Assembly: GCA_000158155.1 (NCBI GenBank)
Contig: DS999405.1
Location: 833,623 to 897,622 of the forward strand
Length of the DNA stretch: 64,000 nt
From: a gamma proteobacterium NOR5-3
GTDB taxonomy: Bacteria > Pseudomonadota > Gammaproteobacteria > Pseudomonadales > Halieaceae
Direction of reading: 5' to 3'
Under the pieces are notes generated by a model. The model did not search any database, was not told where the DNA came from, and saw only the letters and a list, made by a program, of their open reading frames with translations. The position numbers and the translations under genes were made by a program. Below are positions 26,166-36,493 of this stretch, piece after piece. The stretch's first letter is position 1, and each line of letters begins with the position of its first letter.

Positions 26166-28778
26166 GTGCTCGAAGCCTATCGCCAACATGAAGCTGAACG
26201 TGCTGCCCAGGGGATCCCTGCAAAGCCCCTTTCACCCGAGCAAGTTGCCGGACTCATTGAGTTAATCAAATCGCCCCCCGCCGGAGAAGAAGCATTCCTG
26301 CTGGAGTTACTCGCAGACCGGGTGCCACCGGGCGTCGACGAGGCGGCCTACGTCAAAGCCGGCTTTCTTTCTGCCATCGCCAAGGGCGAGACGGACTGCG
26401 CACTCATCAGTCGTGAAGATGCGGTCAAGCTGCTGGGCAATATGCACGGCGGCTACAACATAGAAACATTGGTATCCCTGCTGTCCGAGGAGGCGCTGGC
26501 CCCCCTGGCCGCGGCTGAACTCAAGCACACGCTGCTGGTATTTGAAGCATTCCATGACGTCGCCGAACTGGCCAAAAATGGCAACGCACATGCCCAGTCC
26601 GTGATGCAAAGCTGGGCAGATGCCGAGTGGTTTACCAGGCGCGATGCGGTCCCTGAGTCCATCAAAGTCGCGGTCTTCAAAGTCACCGGCGAAACCAACA
26701 CTGATGACCTGTCCCCGGCTCCCGATGCCTGGAGTCGTCCGGACATCCCCCTGCACGCGCTGGCTATGTACAAAATGACCCGCGACGGCCTCACACCCGA
26801 GGAGCATGGCGTCAAGGGTCCGATCAATAAGGTCGAAGAGATCAAAGCCAAAGGTCTGCCGGTGGCATTTGTCGGTGACGTTGTCGGTACCGGCTCGTCG
26901 CGCAAATCAGCCACCAACTCTGTGCTGTGGTTCTTTGGTGAAGACGTGCCTGGCGTACCTAACAAAAAAGCGGGTGGCATCTGCATTGGCGGCAAAGTCG
27001 CACCGATCTTTTACAACACCATGGAAGATGCGGGCGCGCTGGTATTTGAAGCACCAGTGGACAATATCGGCATGGGTGACGTGATTGAGATTCGTCCCTA
27101 CGACGGCAAAATTCTCAACGAGGCCGGCGAGACCATCTCCGAGTTTGAGCTCAAGTCCGATGTACTGCTGGACGAAGTGCGTGCCGGTGGCCGTATCAAC
27201 CTGATCATCGGTCGCGGCCTGACCACCCGCGCCCGCGAGAGCATGGGCCTGCCGGTTTCCGATTTGTTCCGCCTGCCGGAGCAACCGGCCGATTCGGACA
27301 AGGGGTACACCCTGGCCCAAAAGATGGTGGGTAAAGCCTGCGGTATGGAAGGCGTTCGTCCCGGCACCTACTGCGAGCCCCTTATGACTACCGTGGGATC
27401 GCAGGACACCACGGGGCCCATGACCCGCGACGAGCTTAAAGATCTGGCCTGTCTGGGTTTTGCCGCGGATCTGACCATGCAGAGTTTTTGTCACACCGCG
27501 GCCTACCCCAAGCCGGTGGATATCGACACGCAACACTCGCTGCCAGACTTTATTATGACTCGAGGCGGCGTGTCGCTGCGTCCCGGTGACGGCATCATCC
27601 ACAGCTGGCTTAACCGTATGCTGCTGCCCGACACGGTGGGTACCGGCGGCGATTCGCATACGCGCTTCCCTATGGGTATCTCCTTCCCCGCAGGCTCTGG
27701 TCTGGTGGCGTTTGCCGCAGCCACTGGCGTGATGCCACTGGATATGCCTGAGTCGGTGCTGGTGCGCTTTAAAGGTGAGATGCAGCCGGGTATCACACTG
27801 CGTGATCTGGTCCATGCCATTCCCTATTACGCGATTAAAGAAGGACACCTCACGGTCGACAAGAAGGGCAAGAAGAACATCTTCTCGGGCCGCATTCTTG
27901 AGATCGAAGGCCTTCCGAACCTCACTCTGGAACAGGCCTTTGAGCTGTCCGATGCCTCGGCTGAGCGCTCTTGTGCAGGTTGCACTGTGGACCTGTCAGA
28001 AGAGACCGTCGCCGAATACCTGCGCTCCAACGTGACCTTGCTCCGCGCCATGGTGTCTGAAGGTTATGGCGATCCGCGAACGCTGGAGCGTCGTGCCAAG
28101 AAGATGGAAGAGTGGCTGGAGAACCCCTCGCTGATGCGCGCCGATAAAGATGCCGAGTACACCGCGGTCATCGAGATTGATCTGGCCGATGTGAAGGAGC
28201 CCATTGTCTGCGCACCGAACGATCCAGATGATGCACGACTGCTGTCTGAAGTCGCCGGCGACAAGGTCGACGAAGTGTTCATTGGATCGTGCATGACCAA
28301 CATCGGGCACTTCCGCGCGGCCGGCAAACTGCTGGAGCAGTTTAAGGGCACCATTAATACCCGTCTGTGGATTGTTCCGCCCACGCGTATGGACGAACAC
28401 CTGCTCATGGAAGAAGGCTACTACAACATCTTTGGTGCCGCCGGAGCGCGCACCGAGATGCCGGGCTGCTCGTTGTGTATGGGCAACCAGGCACGGGTAG
28501 CGGCCAACTCCACAGTGCTGAGCACCAGCACGCGGAACTTCCCGAACCGGCTTGGCGACGGAGCGAACGTGTACCTTGTTTCGGCAGAGCTTGCCGCCGT
28601 GGGATCCATTCTTGGCAAGCTGCCCACGCCGGCGGAGTACATGGAGTATGCGAAGAACCTGGATGCCATGAGCAGCGAGATCTACCGCTACATGAACTTT
28701 GATCAAATCATTGAGTTCCAAAAGCTGGCAGAAGACGGCAAGCGTATTGCGGCGCTGGAGATCAGCGAGGTCGCTTAA
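26166..28778 (+). CDS. acnB: aconitate hydratase B
   Basis: 870 residues, the main TCA-cycle aconitase (citrate to isocitrate); AcnB in this clade can also act on 2-methylisocitrate. It starts at a GTG with a strong AAGGAG and gives the family N-terminus LEAYRQHEAERAAQGI, the HEAT-like domain unique to AcnB. The 4Fe-4S cluster cysteines are visible in FIGSCMTNIGHF and MPGCSLCMGNQARV, and an earlier one near ERSCAGCTV. The swivelling domain 4 comes second rather than last, as is usual for AcnB (GTGSSRKSATN). Followed by a strong terminator. Confidence 0.97.
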   Translation: MLEAYRQHEAERAAQGIPAKPLSPEQVAGLIELIKSPPAGEEAFLLELLADRVPPGVDEAAYVKAGFLSAIAKGETDCALISREDAVKLLGNMHGGYNIETLVSLLSEEALAPLAAAELKHTLLVFEAFHDVAELAKNGNAHAQSVMQSWADAEWFTRRDAVPESIKVAVFKVTGETNTDDLSPAPDAWSRPDIPLHALAMYKMTRDGLTPEEHGVKGPINKVEEIKAKGLPVAFVGDVVGTGSSRKSATNSVLWFFGEDVPGVPNKKAGGICIGGKVAPIFYNTMEDAGALVFEAPVDNIGMGDVIEIRPYDGKILNEAGETISEFELKSDVLLDEVRAGGRINLIIGRGLTTRARESMGLPVSDLFRLPEQPADSDKGYTLAQKMVGKACGMEGVRPGTYCEPLMTTVGSQDTTGPMTRDELKDLACLGFAADLTMQSFCHTAAYPKPVDIDTQHSLPDFIMTRGGVSLRPGDGIIHSWLNRMLLPDTVGTGGDSHTRFPMGISFPAGSGLVAFAAATGVMPLDMPESVLVRFKGEMQPGITLRDLVHAIPYYAIKEGHLTVDKKGKKNIFSGRILEIEGLPNLTLEQAFELSDASAERSCAGCTVDLSEETVAEYLRSNVTLLRAMVSEGYGDPRTLERRAKKMEEWLENPSLMRADKDAEYTAVIEIDLADVKEPIVCAPNDPDDARLLSEVAGDKVDEVFIGSCMTNIGHFRAAGKLLEQFKGTINTRLWIVPPTRMDEHLLMEEGYYNIFGAAGARTEMPGCSLCMGNQARVAANSTVLSTSTRNFPNRLGDGANVYLVSAELAAVGSILGKLPTPAEYMEYAKNLDAMSSEIYRYMNFDQIIEFQKLAEDGKRIAALEISEVA

Positions 28779-28798
28779 ATCCCACCCGGGATCAATAC

Positions 28799-28822
28799 AA
28801 GGGGCCTACGGGCCCCTTTTTT
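28799..28822 (+). terminator. intrinsic terminator of acnB
   Basis: AAGGGGCCTACGGGCCCC followed by six T. The stem GGGGCC/GGCCCC lies 20 bases after the acnB stop. It overlaps the last codons of the convergent peptidase gene, whose TAG sits in the loop side of the hairpin. Confidence 0.92.
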
Positions 28823-29648
28823 GTGTCGTGCCCGCGCTCTTTGCGGGTCGCGGAGGAATCCCCGGGGTCTCGCGCATCAATGTAAGCTCACTGGCGAATA
28901 CCGAAGAACCGCTCAACGCATTCAGGGTAGCCGCCAATCCATCAAGATCCGTTTTCTGCAAACGACAACAGTCGAGATACTGACGCAAGGTGCTTTGCAG
29001 GCTTGTGCCTTGCTTACGCAGCGCCGCGTCAACGCGCTCAAAGTAAATGGCGCCGCCCCAGTAAAAGGTCGGGTACGCCCCGCGCTTTTTCAGCTCTGGC
29101 ATAGATTCCGGCAGGCTCAAGGGTGCGACTTTCAGCGCGCTAGCAGCGGCGCGCATTTTCTTGTCACGCCGTGCATCTGCCTCCGACTGCGCGATAACGC
29201 CCATTTCCACCATGAGCGCATACTGCAAATAACTGGCAAACCCCTCTGCAAACCAGGCGTTTTCTGATCCGAGATAGGGCAACAACAAATGGGAAAACTC
29301 ATGCGCCGCCGTCCAGTCACTCAGAAACGCGTCTTCAGAAAAATCCGGATCCACGTAAAAATGCAGTGCCTGCTCGGTGTCCCGCCAGGTATTCGCCCAG
29401 GGCACCGGCTCCTTCGCGCCGTCACGCCGGTGCATATACACATGCACGTCGAAAGGCAGTATTCCTGCATAACGTTGCAAAGCAGCATGCGTTTGTGTGA
29501 GCCAATCGCTCAACATGCCGCGATCACTCAGGGTGAACGGGTCTTCCCAATGCCAAACCAGCGCCGAACGCGCCGGTGTCACCCACAGCATGAGCAGCAC
29601 TGCGATTGCAGCACAACGAGAAAGTCTAGAGGGAGAATTGGATTCCAC
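28806..29648 (-). CDS. secreted HExxH metallopeptidase-like protein
   Basis: About 280 residues. A signal peptide (RLSRCAAIAVLLMLWVTPARS, cleaved near ARS-A) precedes a domain with AAHEFSHLLLPYLG, an HEFSH zinc motif, and a downstream Glu in WFAEGFASYLQY, the gluzincin arrangement. This suggests a periplasmic or secreted zinc peptidase. The start is not certain. GTG 29648 places the signal peptide right; the frame extends to 29744. It overlaps the upstream transglutaminase gene by 23 bases. Because it is coupled to MoxR-DUF58-TgpA, it may work on the same envelope target. Confidence 0.7.
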   Translation of the reverse strand: MESNSPSRLSRCAAIAVLLMLWVTPARSALVWHWEDPFTLSDRGMLSDWLTQTHAALQRYAGILPFDVHVYMHRRDGAKEPVPWANTWRDTEQALHFYVDPDFSEDAFLSDWTAAHEFSHLLLPYLGSENAWFAEGFASYLQYALMVEMGVIAQSEADARRDKKMRAAASALKVAPLSLPESMPELKKRGAYPTFYWGGAIYFERVDAALRKQGTSLQSTLRQYLDCCRLQKTDLDGLAATLNALSGSSVFASELTLMRETPGIPPRPAKSAGTTQKRGP

Positions 29649-31629
29649 GTATACGTTTACGCAATTCCCTGCGCAAACGATTGCCATCCTGAGAGGTCGG
29701 CAAAGGTGCATACACCGACCGCTCCAAAGCGCGGTACAAAGCACGTAACGTTTCAGCCTGCTGCGGCCAACGCAGTACCGCGCGCTCGGTGAGCTGCCCC
29801 GGGGTTTCGCCCGCTATAGGTGCTAGTCCCCGACGCCAAAGGGCCCGCTGAAATCTTAGAAGCTCCTCTTCAAAAACAGGCCTGCGCCTCGCCCGGGCAC
29901 CTCGAAACAGAAACAGCGATACGATCCCCATGGTAAGCACGCCAGCACCCAGCAGCAGTCCTAAGGAGCGACTCACAGATATCTCACCCAGTACGCCGCG
30001 CAACAAATCAAACTGCGCCTGACCGTCGAAACCGGTGACCCAACTTTGCCAGCGGTACGTGAGCGCGTCATAACGCAGCCTCATGGAGTTAATCCATCCA
30101 ATACCGCGATAGCGAAGCGGCGAAAGCGGCGAATCAGACAGGAAGCTCCCCTCAGCCGCCACGGCTCGCTCCAGGCCGTACAAAATGCGATCCGGAGAAA
30201 CCGCCGCGGTAGGATCCACGCGAACCCAGCCCTCCCCCTCAAGCCACACCTCATTCCAGGCATGGGCATCAAACTGATGGACAATCACCGTGCGATTGAC
30301 CGGGTTAATCTCCCCCCCTAGATATCCTCCCACGATACGCGCCGGTATACCGGCGCTGCGCATCATCACTGCAAAAGCGTAGGCATAGTGCTCACAAAAG
30401 CCCCGGCGACTGTCAAAAACAAACTGATCCATCATGTCCGTGTCGCCAAGAAGCGGAGGCTGAAGGGTGTAAAAAAAAGACTCATTGCTAAAGTAGTCCA
30501 ACACCGCTGCTACGAATTCCCTCGGCGTATCGGTAGTTTCGTAAAGGCGCCCGGCCAGCGCGCGTGTTCGCGGATTGTCCACTGCAGGCAGCGAGGTCTC
30601 TACACCCCGCCGCCAGGGGCTGAGCTCCTTTTCTATGGGTGTATCAGGCCAGCTTTGCACCTCATAGCGATACTCGTTTTCAATGATTGCCGGTGAGTAC
30701 AAGCGATAGTCATTAAGCTCCATGACCCCGGGCCGGGCCGTTTGCGCGTAGCGCAGTGCAAACAGCCAATTCTGCTGCGTTGGCGCCATAATAATGCTGT
30801 AGCGTAGCGGGTCGCCCTCGGTATCCAGACGCGGCGCCCGTCGCTCCTGTGCAGGAATCTCAAAGTAACGCAGCGATCTCCAGGTACTGTCTTCGAGCGA
30901 GCTCAACACCATGCCGCGCCAATAAAGCTGTGAAACGGCGGGAATTTCACCATCAAACTGCGCTCTGAAGGCAACCTCCGTCGATTGGCTTAGCCGGGAT
31001 ACATCGCCTGGGCGCAGTCGATCACTCATACCGGTTTGCGCCGTGTGACTTTTAATAGGCACAGACCACAAAGGTCCTATGCGTGGGAACAAGAAAAACA
31101 GCACCAGCATCAACGGCACCGCTTGTAAGAGCATGACCCCGGCCTTGCGTAAAGGCCGCAGGTCTCTCAGGCGCCCTGCGGGGCGATGAACCGCTACCAG
31201 CGCCGTGGTCAACACCCAAACCAGCAGCAGCGAATACACGACAATCAGCAGGTCCTGGCTGAACAGGAATTCCGTCAGACAGACAAAGTAGCCCAGAAAG
31301 ATCACCACGTAGGCGTCCTTACGGGAACGCATTTCTGTAAGCTTAAGCGCAAACGCTGTCAGTAAAAACGCGACCATGGGCTCTACGCCGAACAATGAGC
31401 CAAAACTCAGCACGATCCCCGCAATAGCAGCAAGCGCGAGCACGACCTTCAGCCAACGTCCCGGTAGCTCCATGCGGCCACGAAACGCCTGTACCCGCCA
31501 GGCAAATGCCAACAGATAAACCCCCGCCACCCAGAGCGGTAAGCGCGGCAGATGGGGCAGCAGCAACAAAGCCTGAGCCACGATGATCCACAGCAAGGCG
31601 GGCCGGGGAAGCTGCTGTGCCTGCTTCAC
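29626..31629 (-). CDS. TgpA-like membrane transglutaminase (DUF3488/transglutaminase/DUF4129)
   Basis: 667 residues. About five or six N-terminal transmembrane helices are followed by a periplasmic transglutaminase-like core with the Cys in RRGFCEHYAYAF, the His in FDAHAWNEVW and the Asp in VRVDPTAA. Then come another transmembrane helix (LGLLLGAGVLTMGIVSLFLF) and a DUF4129-type C-terminus. In P. aeruginosa the homologous TgpA is essential and lies with a MoxR gene and a DUF58 gene, as here. GTG start, overlapping the DUF58 stop by GTGA. Substrates are unknown. Confidence 0.92.
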   Translation of the reverse strand: MKQAQQLPRPALLWIIVAQALLLLPHLPRLPLWVAGVYLLAFAWRVQAFRGRMELPGRWLKVVLALAAIAGIVLSFGSLFGVEPMVAFLLTAFALKLTEMRSRKDAYVVIFLGYFVCLTEFLFSQDLLIVVYSLLLVWVLTTALVAVHRPAGRLRDLRPLRKAGVMLLQAVPLMLVLFFLFPRIGPLWSVPIKSHTAQTGMSDRLRPGDVSRLSQSTEVAFRAQFDGEIPAVSQLYWRGMVLSSLEDSTWRSLRYFEIPAQERRAPRLDTEGDPLRYSIIMAPTQQNWLFALRYAQTARPGVMELNDYRLYSPAIIENEYRYEVQSWPDTPIEKELSPWRRGVETSLPAVDNPRTRALAGRLYETTDTPREFVAAVLDYFSNESFFYTLQPPLLGDTDMMDQFVFDSRRGFCEHYAYAFAVMMRSAGIPARIVGGYLGGEINPVNRTVIVHQFDAHAWNEVWLEGEGWVRVDPTAAVSPDRILYGLERAVAAEGSFLSDSPLSPLRYRGIGWINSMRLRYDALTYRWQSWVTGFDGQAQFDLLRGVLGEISVSRSLGLLLGAGVLTMGIVSLFLFRGARARRRPVFEEELLRFQRALWRRGLAPIAGETPGQLTERAVLRWPQQAETLRALYRALERSVYAPLPTSQDGNRLRRELRKRIRGIQFSL

Positions 31630-32684
31630 TGGCCGTCCTCTTCTTGCGGGATGCCGAACAGGGCGAGTGCCCGCAGCGCCCTGTCGCGGTGACGATCGCC
31701 CGTGGCAGGTGCTAACTCAGTGCCGGGAATACGCAAACCAAATTCCAGCTCTCGCCGGTGATAGTCGATTACCCAATAACACAGTGCCGCCAGACGTCTT
31801 TCCTGTTCCAGGCCCGAAAACTGCTCCCAGTCCAGCCACCGGGCATCGGCCACGGCCGTGGCATAGTCTTTGGTCTGTAGCGTCTGTCCGCGCGCCAGCC
31901 CTTTCCAATACACCCGTCGTGGATTGTCGCCAGCGCGGTAGTCCCGAATGCCCGAGAACTCGTCATCCCCGGCTCCCGCCAACCAACGACCATCCTGCGC
32001 ATCGCCTGCGCCCGAAGTCGGCTCCGGCGAGACCAGAGGTGCCGGATAAACCAGGGCCCGTTGATCCAGAGCCACAGCGGTCCAGCAGCGCAGGAGTCCC
32101 AGAGGATACGTGCTCTCTATGCGCAGACGTCCGGGTTCATACCAGCCGCGAGAGCCAACGGGCAGGTGCAGGACCAGATCCCTGGACGTGTCGGGCTCTA
32201 ATTCAATCTCCTCCTCTGCCAGCATCGTGGGACTGGAAAACAAGCCCGCCAGAAGCCGACGTCCGCGGCCGGACTTTTTGGGCTGCGGCCAACCAACCAA
32301 GAGCGCGTGGTGGCCTTGTTTACCACCCGAACTGAATCGAAAGTGAAAGCCGCTGCGCTGCCCGGCAAAGGCATCATCGGCGTTGAGCGCTGTTACTGTG
32401 AGCCCTGAGAGATTCGCATAGGTGTGCAGCACGGCCACCACAAAGAGATTCGCCAGAAGAAAAGTCAGCGCATAGCTCATGTTGTTCTGGTAGTTGATGG
32501 CGGCGATGAGCATCACCAATAGGCACAGTGCAAAGAAAAAGCCCGTGCGCGACGGAAAGATAAAAATCTGCCGCTGACGCAAGGTCACGGATCTCGAACG
32601 AGGAATCCGCCGATCCAGCCAGCTCGACCAGCGCCGACTCAGGGTCTCAGACCACGTCGACGTCACGCCGCAACAGCGCCACAA
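31626..32684 (-). CDS. DUF58-domain protein, MoxR partner
   Basis: About 352 residues. Two N-terminal transmembrane segments (GFFFALCLLVMLIAAINY, ALTFLLANLFVVAVLHTY) precede a soluble domain with the DUF58 signature IRDYRAGDNPRRVYWKGLAR, a VWA-like fold. The only in-frame starts are a TTG at 32684 and a GTG at 32666, both inside the end of the MoxR gene, so the start is uncertain by six residues. Coupled to MoxR upstream and TgpA downstream. Confidence 0.88.
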   Translation of the reverse strand: MWRCCGVTSTWSETLSRRWSSWLDRRIPRSRSVTLRQRQIFIFPSRTGFFFALCLLVMLIAAINYQNNMSYALTFLLANLFVVAVLHTYANLSGLTVTALNADDAFAGQRSGFHFRFSSGGKQGHHALLVGWPQPKKSGRGRRLLAGLFSSPTMLAEEEIELEPDTSRDLVLHLPVGSRGWYEPGRLRIESTYPLGLLRCWTAVALDQRALVYPAPLVSPEPTSGAGDAQDGRWLAGAGDDEFSGIRDYRAGDNPRRVYWKGLARGQTLQTKDYATAVADARWLDWEQFSGLEQERRLAALCYWVIDYHRRELEFGLRIPGTELAPATGDRHRDRALRALALFGIPQEEDGQ

Positions 32685-33573
32685 GCGCTAATCCATCGCC
32701 GGAGAACCCGCCACCGGGCTGAAGCCTGTGCGCAGTCACCGCTGGCAGCACGGCCTGCACATCATCGGGCAGCGCGTGATCACGATCATCCATGAGTGCC
32801 CAGGTTTTTGCTGAACGAAGCAAGGCCAGCACGCCTCGCGGCGACAGCCCCACTGCAAACTCACCGCCCTGGCGACTCCTTGCCGCAATGCGCTGGATAT
32901 AGTCCAGCAGCGAATCAGAGACATGCACCTCATCCACCGCCGCACGGATAGCGGCAAGAGCCGCTTCATCGATGCAGCGCTTGAGCGTCCTTTTCTGTGT
33001 CCCTTCACCGGAGCCGCGCAGCATGGCACGCTCCGCCCCGGCATCGGGGTACCCAAGTTCGATACGCATGAGAAATCGGTCGAGCTGGGACTCCGGCAGC
33101 GGATAGGTACCCGATTGCTCCAGTGGATTTTGCGTGGCAATGACAAAGAACGGTGTGGGCAGCGCACGGGTTTCCCCTTCCAGGGTCACCTGTCCTTCTG
33201 CCATGGCCTCAAGCAAAGCGCTCTGGGTACGCGGCGTACTGCGATTAATCTCATCCGCCAGCAGCACCTGGGTAAAAATCGGTCCCGGATGAAAGTGAAA
33301 ACTATGGTCATTTCGGTGATAGATGGACAAGCCTAAAATATCCGCAGGCAGCAGGTCCGAGGTAAACTGTACCCGCTTGTAGGAAAGCCCCAGCACCTGC
33401 GCCAGAGCATGAGACAAGGTCGTCTTACCCATCCCGGGAAGGTCTTCGATGAGTAGGTGCCCACTGGCCAGTAAGCAACAAATGGCGAGGCGCAGCTGTG
33501 ACTCTTTGCCCAGCAGTACCGTGGCCACCTCGTCTACCGCCGCATCGATGAGCGCTTTTTTACCCGGACTCAA
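32647..33573 (-). CDS. MoxR-family AAA ATPase (second copy)
   Basis: 308 residues. Walker A is DLPGMGKTTL (about 44-53), Walker B is LLADEINRSTPRTQSALLEAM, with sensor and arginine-finger region in FVIATQNPLEQSGTYPLPE. This subfamily (AAA_3) always sits with DUF58 and transglutaminase genes. It probably drives assembly or remodelling of an envelope complex. The start is a TTG preceded by a purine-rich GGAGAGAGG. It belongs to a different MoxR branch from the copy at 8.1-9.0 kb. Confidence 0.93.
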   Translation of the reverse strand: MSPGKKALIDAAVDEVATVLLGKESQLRLAICCLLASGHLLIEDLPGMGKTTLSHALAQVLGLSYKRVQFTSDLLPADILGLSIYHRNDHSFHFHPGPIFTQVLLADEINRSTPRTQSALLEAMAEGQVTLEGETRALPTPFFVIATQNPLEQSGTYPLPESQLDRFLMRIELGYPDAGAERAMLRGSGEGTQKRTLKRCIDEAALAAIRAAVDEVHVSDSLLDYIQRIAARSRQGGEFAVGLSPRGVLALLRSAKTWALMDDRDHALPDDVQAVLPAVTAHRLQPGGGFSGDGLALVALLRRDVDVV

Positions 33574-33651
33574 TCCTCTCTCCCCCGCGCTGCCAACCGC
33601 TGTGGTGATGTAAAATCAGATAAAACCACTGAACACTCAAGATACACGGGT

Positions 33652-34851
33652 TCAGTTCAGGGAACTAAGACCACGCTGCAGATCTGCCTTGAGATCATCG
33701 ACATCTTCCAAACCCACAGCGATGCGAATCAGGTTATCGGTAATGCCTGCATCAACGCGTTCTTCTGGCGAGATTCGACTGTGGGTTGTCGTCGCCGGAT
33801 GCACGATGGTGGTCTTGGCATCGCCCAGGTTCGCCGTCAGCGACATCAATCGCGTTGCGTCTATGACTTTCCAGGCTTCCGCTTGTCCTCCACGTACCCG
33901 AAACGACAAAACGCCGCCAAACGCGGACTGCTGCTTTGCGGCCAAAGCGTGCCCGGGATGTGTCTCCAGGCCGGCATAAAACACCGCCTCGACGTTGGGC
34001 TGATCCTGCAGCCAGGTTGCCAGAAGCATGGCCGAGGCGCTGTGTGCCCGCATGCGAAGCGACAGGGTCTCCAGTCCTTTGAGGAATACCCAGGCGTTAA
34101 AGGCACTCATGGTTGGCCCGCAGCTTCGCAAAAATCCCAGCACCTCACCCATTAAGTCCTGCCTGCCCAGCACAGCCCCGCCCACGCAGCGCCCCTGACC
34201 GTCGATGTATTTGGTTGCCGAGTGAATGACAATATCTGCACCAAAGGACAGCGGCTGTTGAAGCGCCGGCGAGCAGAAACAGTTATCGACCACGAGCAAC
34301 GCCCCTGATGATTGTGCAATAGCGCTCATGCTCTGAATATCAGCAACCTCACACAGCGGGTTTGAGGGCGTCTCGAGATACAAAAGTCGCGTGTTGTCCC
34401 GCACGGCTTCGCGCCAGCCATCCACGGGTAACAAGGGCACAAAAGTCACTTCTACCCCAAAGTTCGCCATATATTTTGCAAACAGCGTGCGCGTGGTGCC
34501 GAACACATCCCGGGAGCAAATCACGTGGTCACCCGCCTTCAGCAGGGCCATACAGCTGCTCAGTATCGCCGCCATACCGGAGGCAGTGGCCACACACGCT
34601 TCTGCGCCTTCTAAGGCGGCCAGACGCTCTTCGAAACTGCGCACCGTGGGGTTGGTGTACCGCGAATACACATTGCCCGGGTCATCACCGGCAAAACGTG
34701 CAGCGGCGTGCTCCGCGCTGTCGAACACGTAGCTCGAGGTCAAAAACAGCGCTTCGCTGTGCTCTCCCTCAGGGGAGCGCGTGATGCCGCTACGCACTGC
34801 CAGACTCTGCCACTGCAGTTCGTCCAACACGGGATCGTCTCGCTTACTCAC
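33652..34851 (-). CDS. metZ: O-succinylhomoserine sulfhydrylase
   Basis: A 399-residue PLP enzyme of the Cys/Met-metabolism family, making homocysteine directly from O-succinylhomoserine and sulfide. It closely follows the Pseudomonas enzyme: PEGEHSEALFLTSSYVF, DPGNVYSRYTNPTVRSFEER, SATKYIDGQGRCVGG (PLP lysine in SATKY) and NLGDAKTTIVHPATTTH. GTG start. It ends the biosynthetic run, 66 bases after purF, exactly as in Pseudomonas. Confidence 0.94.
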   Translation of the reverse strand: MSKRDDPVLDELQWQSLAVRSGITRSPEGEHSEALFLTSSYVFDSAEHAAARFAGDDPGNVYSRYTNPTVRSFEERLAALEGAEACVATASGMAAILSSCMALLKAGDHVICSRDVFGTTRTLFAKYMANFGVEVTFVPLLPVDGWREAVRDNTRLLYLETPSNPLCEVADIQSMSAIAQSSGALLVVDNCFCSPALQQPLSFGADIVIHSATKYIDGQGRCVGGAVLGRQDLMGEVLGFLRSCGPTMSAFNAWVFLKGLETLSLRMRAHSASAMLLATWLQDQPNVEAVFYAGLETHPGHALAAKQQSAFGGVLSFRVRGGQAEAWKVIDATRLMSLTANLGDAKTTIVHPATTTHSRISPEERVDAGITDNLIRIAVGLEDVDDLKADLQRGLSSLN

Positions 34852-34917
34852 AATTCACTCTCGTTTATTCATTGGGTCATTAGTCTTGTGGTGATCTCTT
34901 CGCAGGCCACCAAAGGC

Positions 34918-36444
34918 TCAGGCGAGATCGGACATGTCGTTGTATATGCCCACGCCGTCCCCATCACTGGACTGCCGCGTGATGCTCTGCGCTTCGTCAT
35001 TGCGCTCCGCATCCAGCGCCGCAAGGTAGTCTTCATCAACGTCACCGGTTACGTAGTTGCCATCAAATACCGAGCAATCAAAGGCCTCGATCAGCGGGTT
35101 ACCCTCCTTCGAGCAGCTGATAAGTTCCTCGAGATCCTGATACACCAGCCAGTCCGCCCCGATCATCTCGCCTATCTCTTCTACGGTCCTGTCATGAGCA
35201 ATGAGCTCTTTGGGAGATGGCATATCTATGCCGTAGACATTCGGGTAGCGCACCGGCGGCGCTGCGGAGGCGAGATACACCCGGGCCGCCCCGGCGTCTC
35301 TGGCCATCTGAATAATTTCCCGGGAGGTGGTACCTCGCACAATAGAATCATCCACTATCATCACATTCTTCCCGTCAAACTCGAGTCGAATGGGATTGAG
35401 CTTCTGACGCACAGACTTTTGGCGCTGCTTCTGTCCCGGCATGATGAACGTGCGGCCGATGTAGCGATTCTTCACAAACGCTTCTCGATACTTGATACCC
35501 AGCGATTGAGCCAGCGCAAGGCCCGCCGTGCGACTACTGTCCGGTATGGGTATAACCACATCGATATCGTGATCAGGGCGCTCCCTGAGAATCTTGCGGG
35601 CCAGTGCTTCCCCTTGACGAGCGCGGGTCTTGTACACCGATATCTCATCGATGAGGCTGTCGGGACGCGCAAAGTAAACGTGTTCAAAAATGCAGGGCCT
35701 GAGCAAAGGAGCCGTTGCACACTGGCGCATATGCAGCTGTCGCTGGGCGTCTATGTACACTGCCTCGCCGGGGGCCACATCGCCCAGAAGACGAAAGCCG
35801 AGCACATCAAGAGCGACGCTCTCAGAGGCCACCATATACTCGCGCTCACTGCCTTCACCCCGGTATCCCACGACCAGCGGACGAATACCGTAGGGATCCC
35901 GAAAGGCGATCACACCATAGTTCACAATCATCGCTACCGCAGCGTACCCTCCACGGCATCGACGGTGTACGGCGGAAACAGCGGCAAACAAGTCGTCGGG
36001 TTCCGGATGCAGCTTGCCCAGCGCCTGCAGCTCGTAGGCAAATACATTCAACAGCACCTCGGAGTCGGAGTCCGTATTCAGGTGCCGCATCTCACTTTCA
36101 AACAGCTCCTGGCGCAACACCCGGGAGTTGGTGAGGTTGCCATTGTGTGCCAGGGCGATTCCATAGGGTGAGTTCACATAAAACGGCTGGGCGTTAGCGG
36201 CACCGGGGCTACCGGCCGTGGGGTAGCGCACGTGCCCGATGCCAATATTGCCCTGCAAACGCTGCATGTGATGTTGGCGAAACACATCGCGCACCAGACC
36301 CACACTCTTGCGCTGATGAAAGCGGTCGTCACTGCAGGTCATAATGCCGGCAGCATCCTGGCCGCGGTGCTGTAAGACCGTGAGCGCATCGTAAATCTCC
36401 GGCGCCACATTCGTCTTGCCAACGATACCTGTCAGTCCACACAT
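34918..36444 (-). CDS. purF: amidophosphoribosyltransferase
   Basis: 508 residues, first enzyme of purine synthesis (PRPP plus glutamine to phosphoribosylamine). The N-terminal MCGLTGIVG exposes Cys2 as glutaminase nucleophile after Met removal. The PRPP site is [17 protein letters not shown]. Length matches the E. coli enzyme (505). It is 49 bases after cvpA, an association conserved in gammaproteobacteria (cvpA-purF). Confidence 0.97.
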   Translation of the reverse strand: MCGLTGIVGKTNVAPEIYDALTVLQHRGQDAAGIMTCSDDRFHQRKSVGLVRDVFRQHHMQRLQGNIGIGHVRYPTAGSPGAANAQPFYVNSPYGIALAHNGNLTNSRVLRQELFESEMRHLNTDSDSEVLLNVFAYELQALGKLHPEPDDLFAAVSAVHRRCRGGYAAVAMIVNYGVIAFRDPYGIRPLVVGYRGEGSEREYMVASESVALDVLGFRLLGDVAPGEAVYIDAQRQLHMRQCATAPLLRPCIFEHVYFARPDSLIDEISVYKTRARQGEALARKILRERPDHDIDVVIPIPDSSRTAGLALAQSLGIKYREAFVKNRYIGRTFIMPGQKQRQKSVRQKLNPIRLEFDGKNVMIVDDSIVRGTTSREIIQMARDAGAARVYLASAAPPVRYPNVYGIDMPSPKELIAHDRTVEEIGEMIGADWLVYQDLEELISCSKEGNPLIEAFDCSVFDGNYVTGDVDEDYLAALDAERNDEAQSITRQSSDGDGVGIYNDMSDLA

Positions 36445-36493
36445 TTAGGCTGTACCTCTTCACCGCCCACGAAGCAGCGCAGCGATCTTAAAA

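Noticed and set aside
26907-27848. 313-residue minus-strand open frame within acnB
   Set aside because: Antisense shadow of a certain gene.
34708-36171. 487-residue plus-strand open frame opposite purF
   Set aside because: Lies wholly antisense to metZ's 5' part and purF, which are certain; composition is that of an antisense frame.
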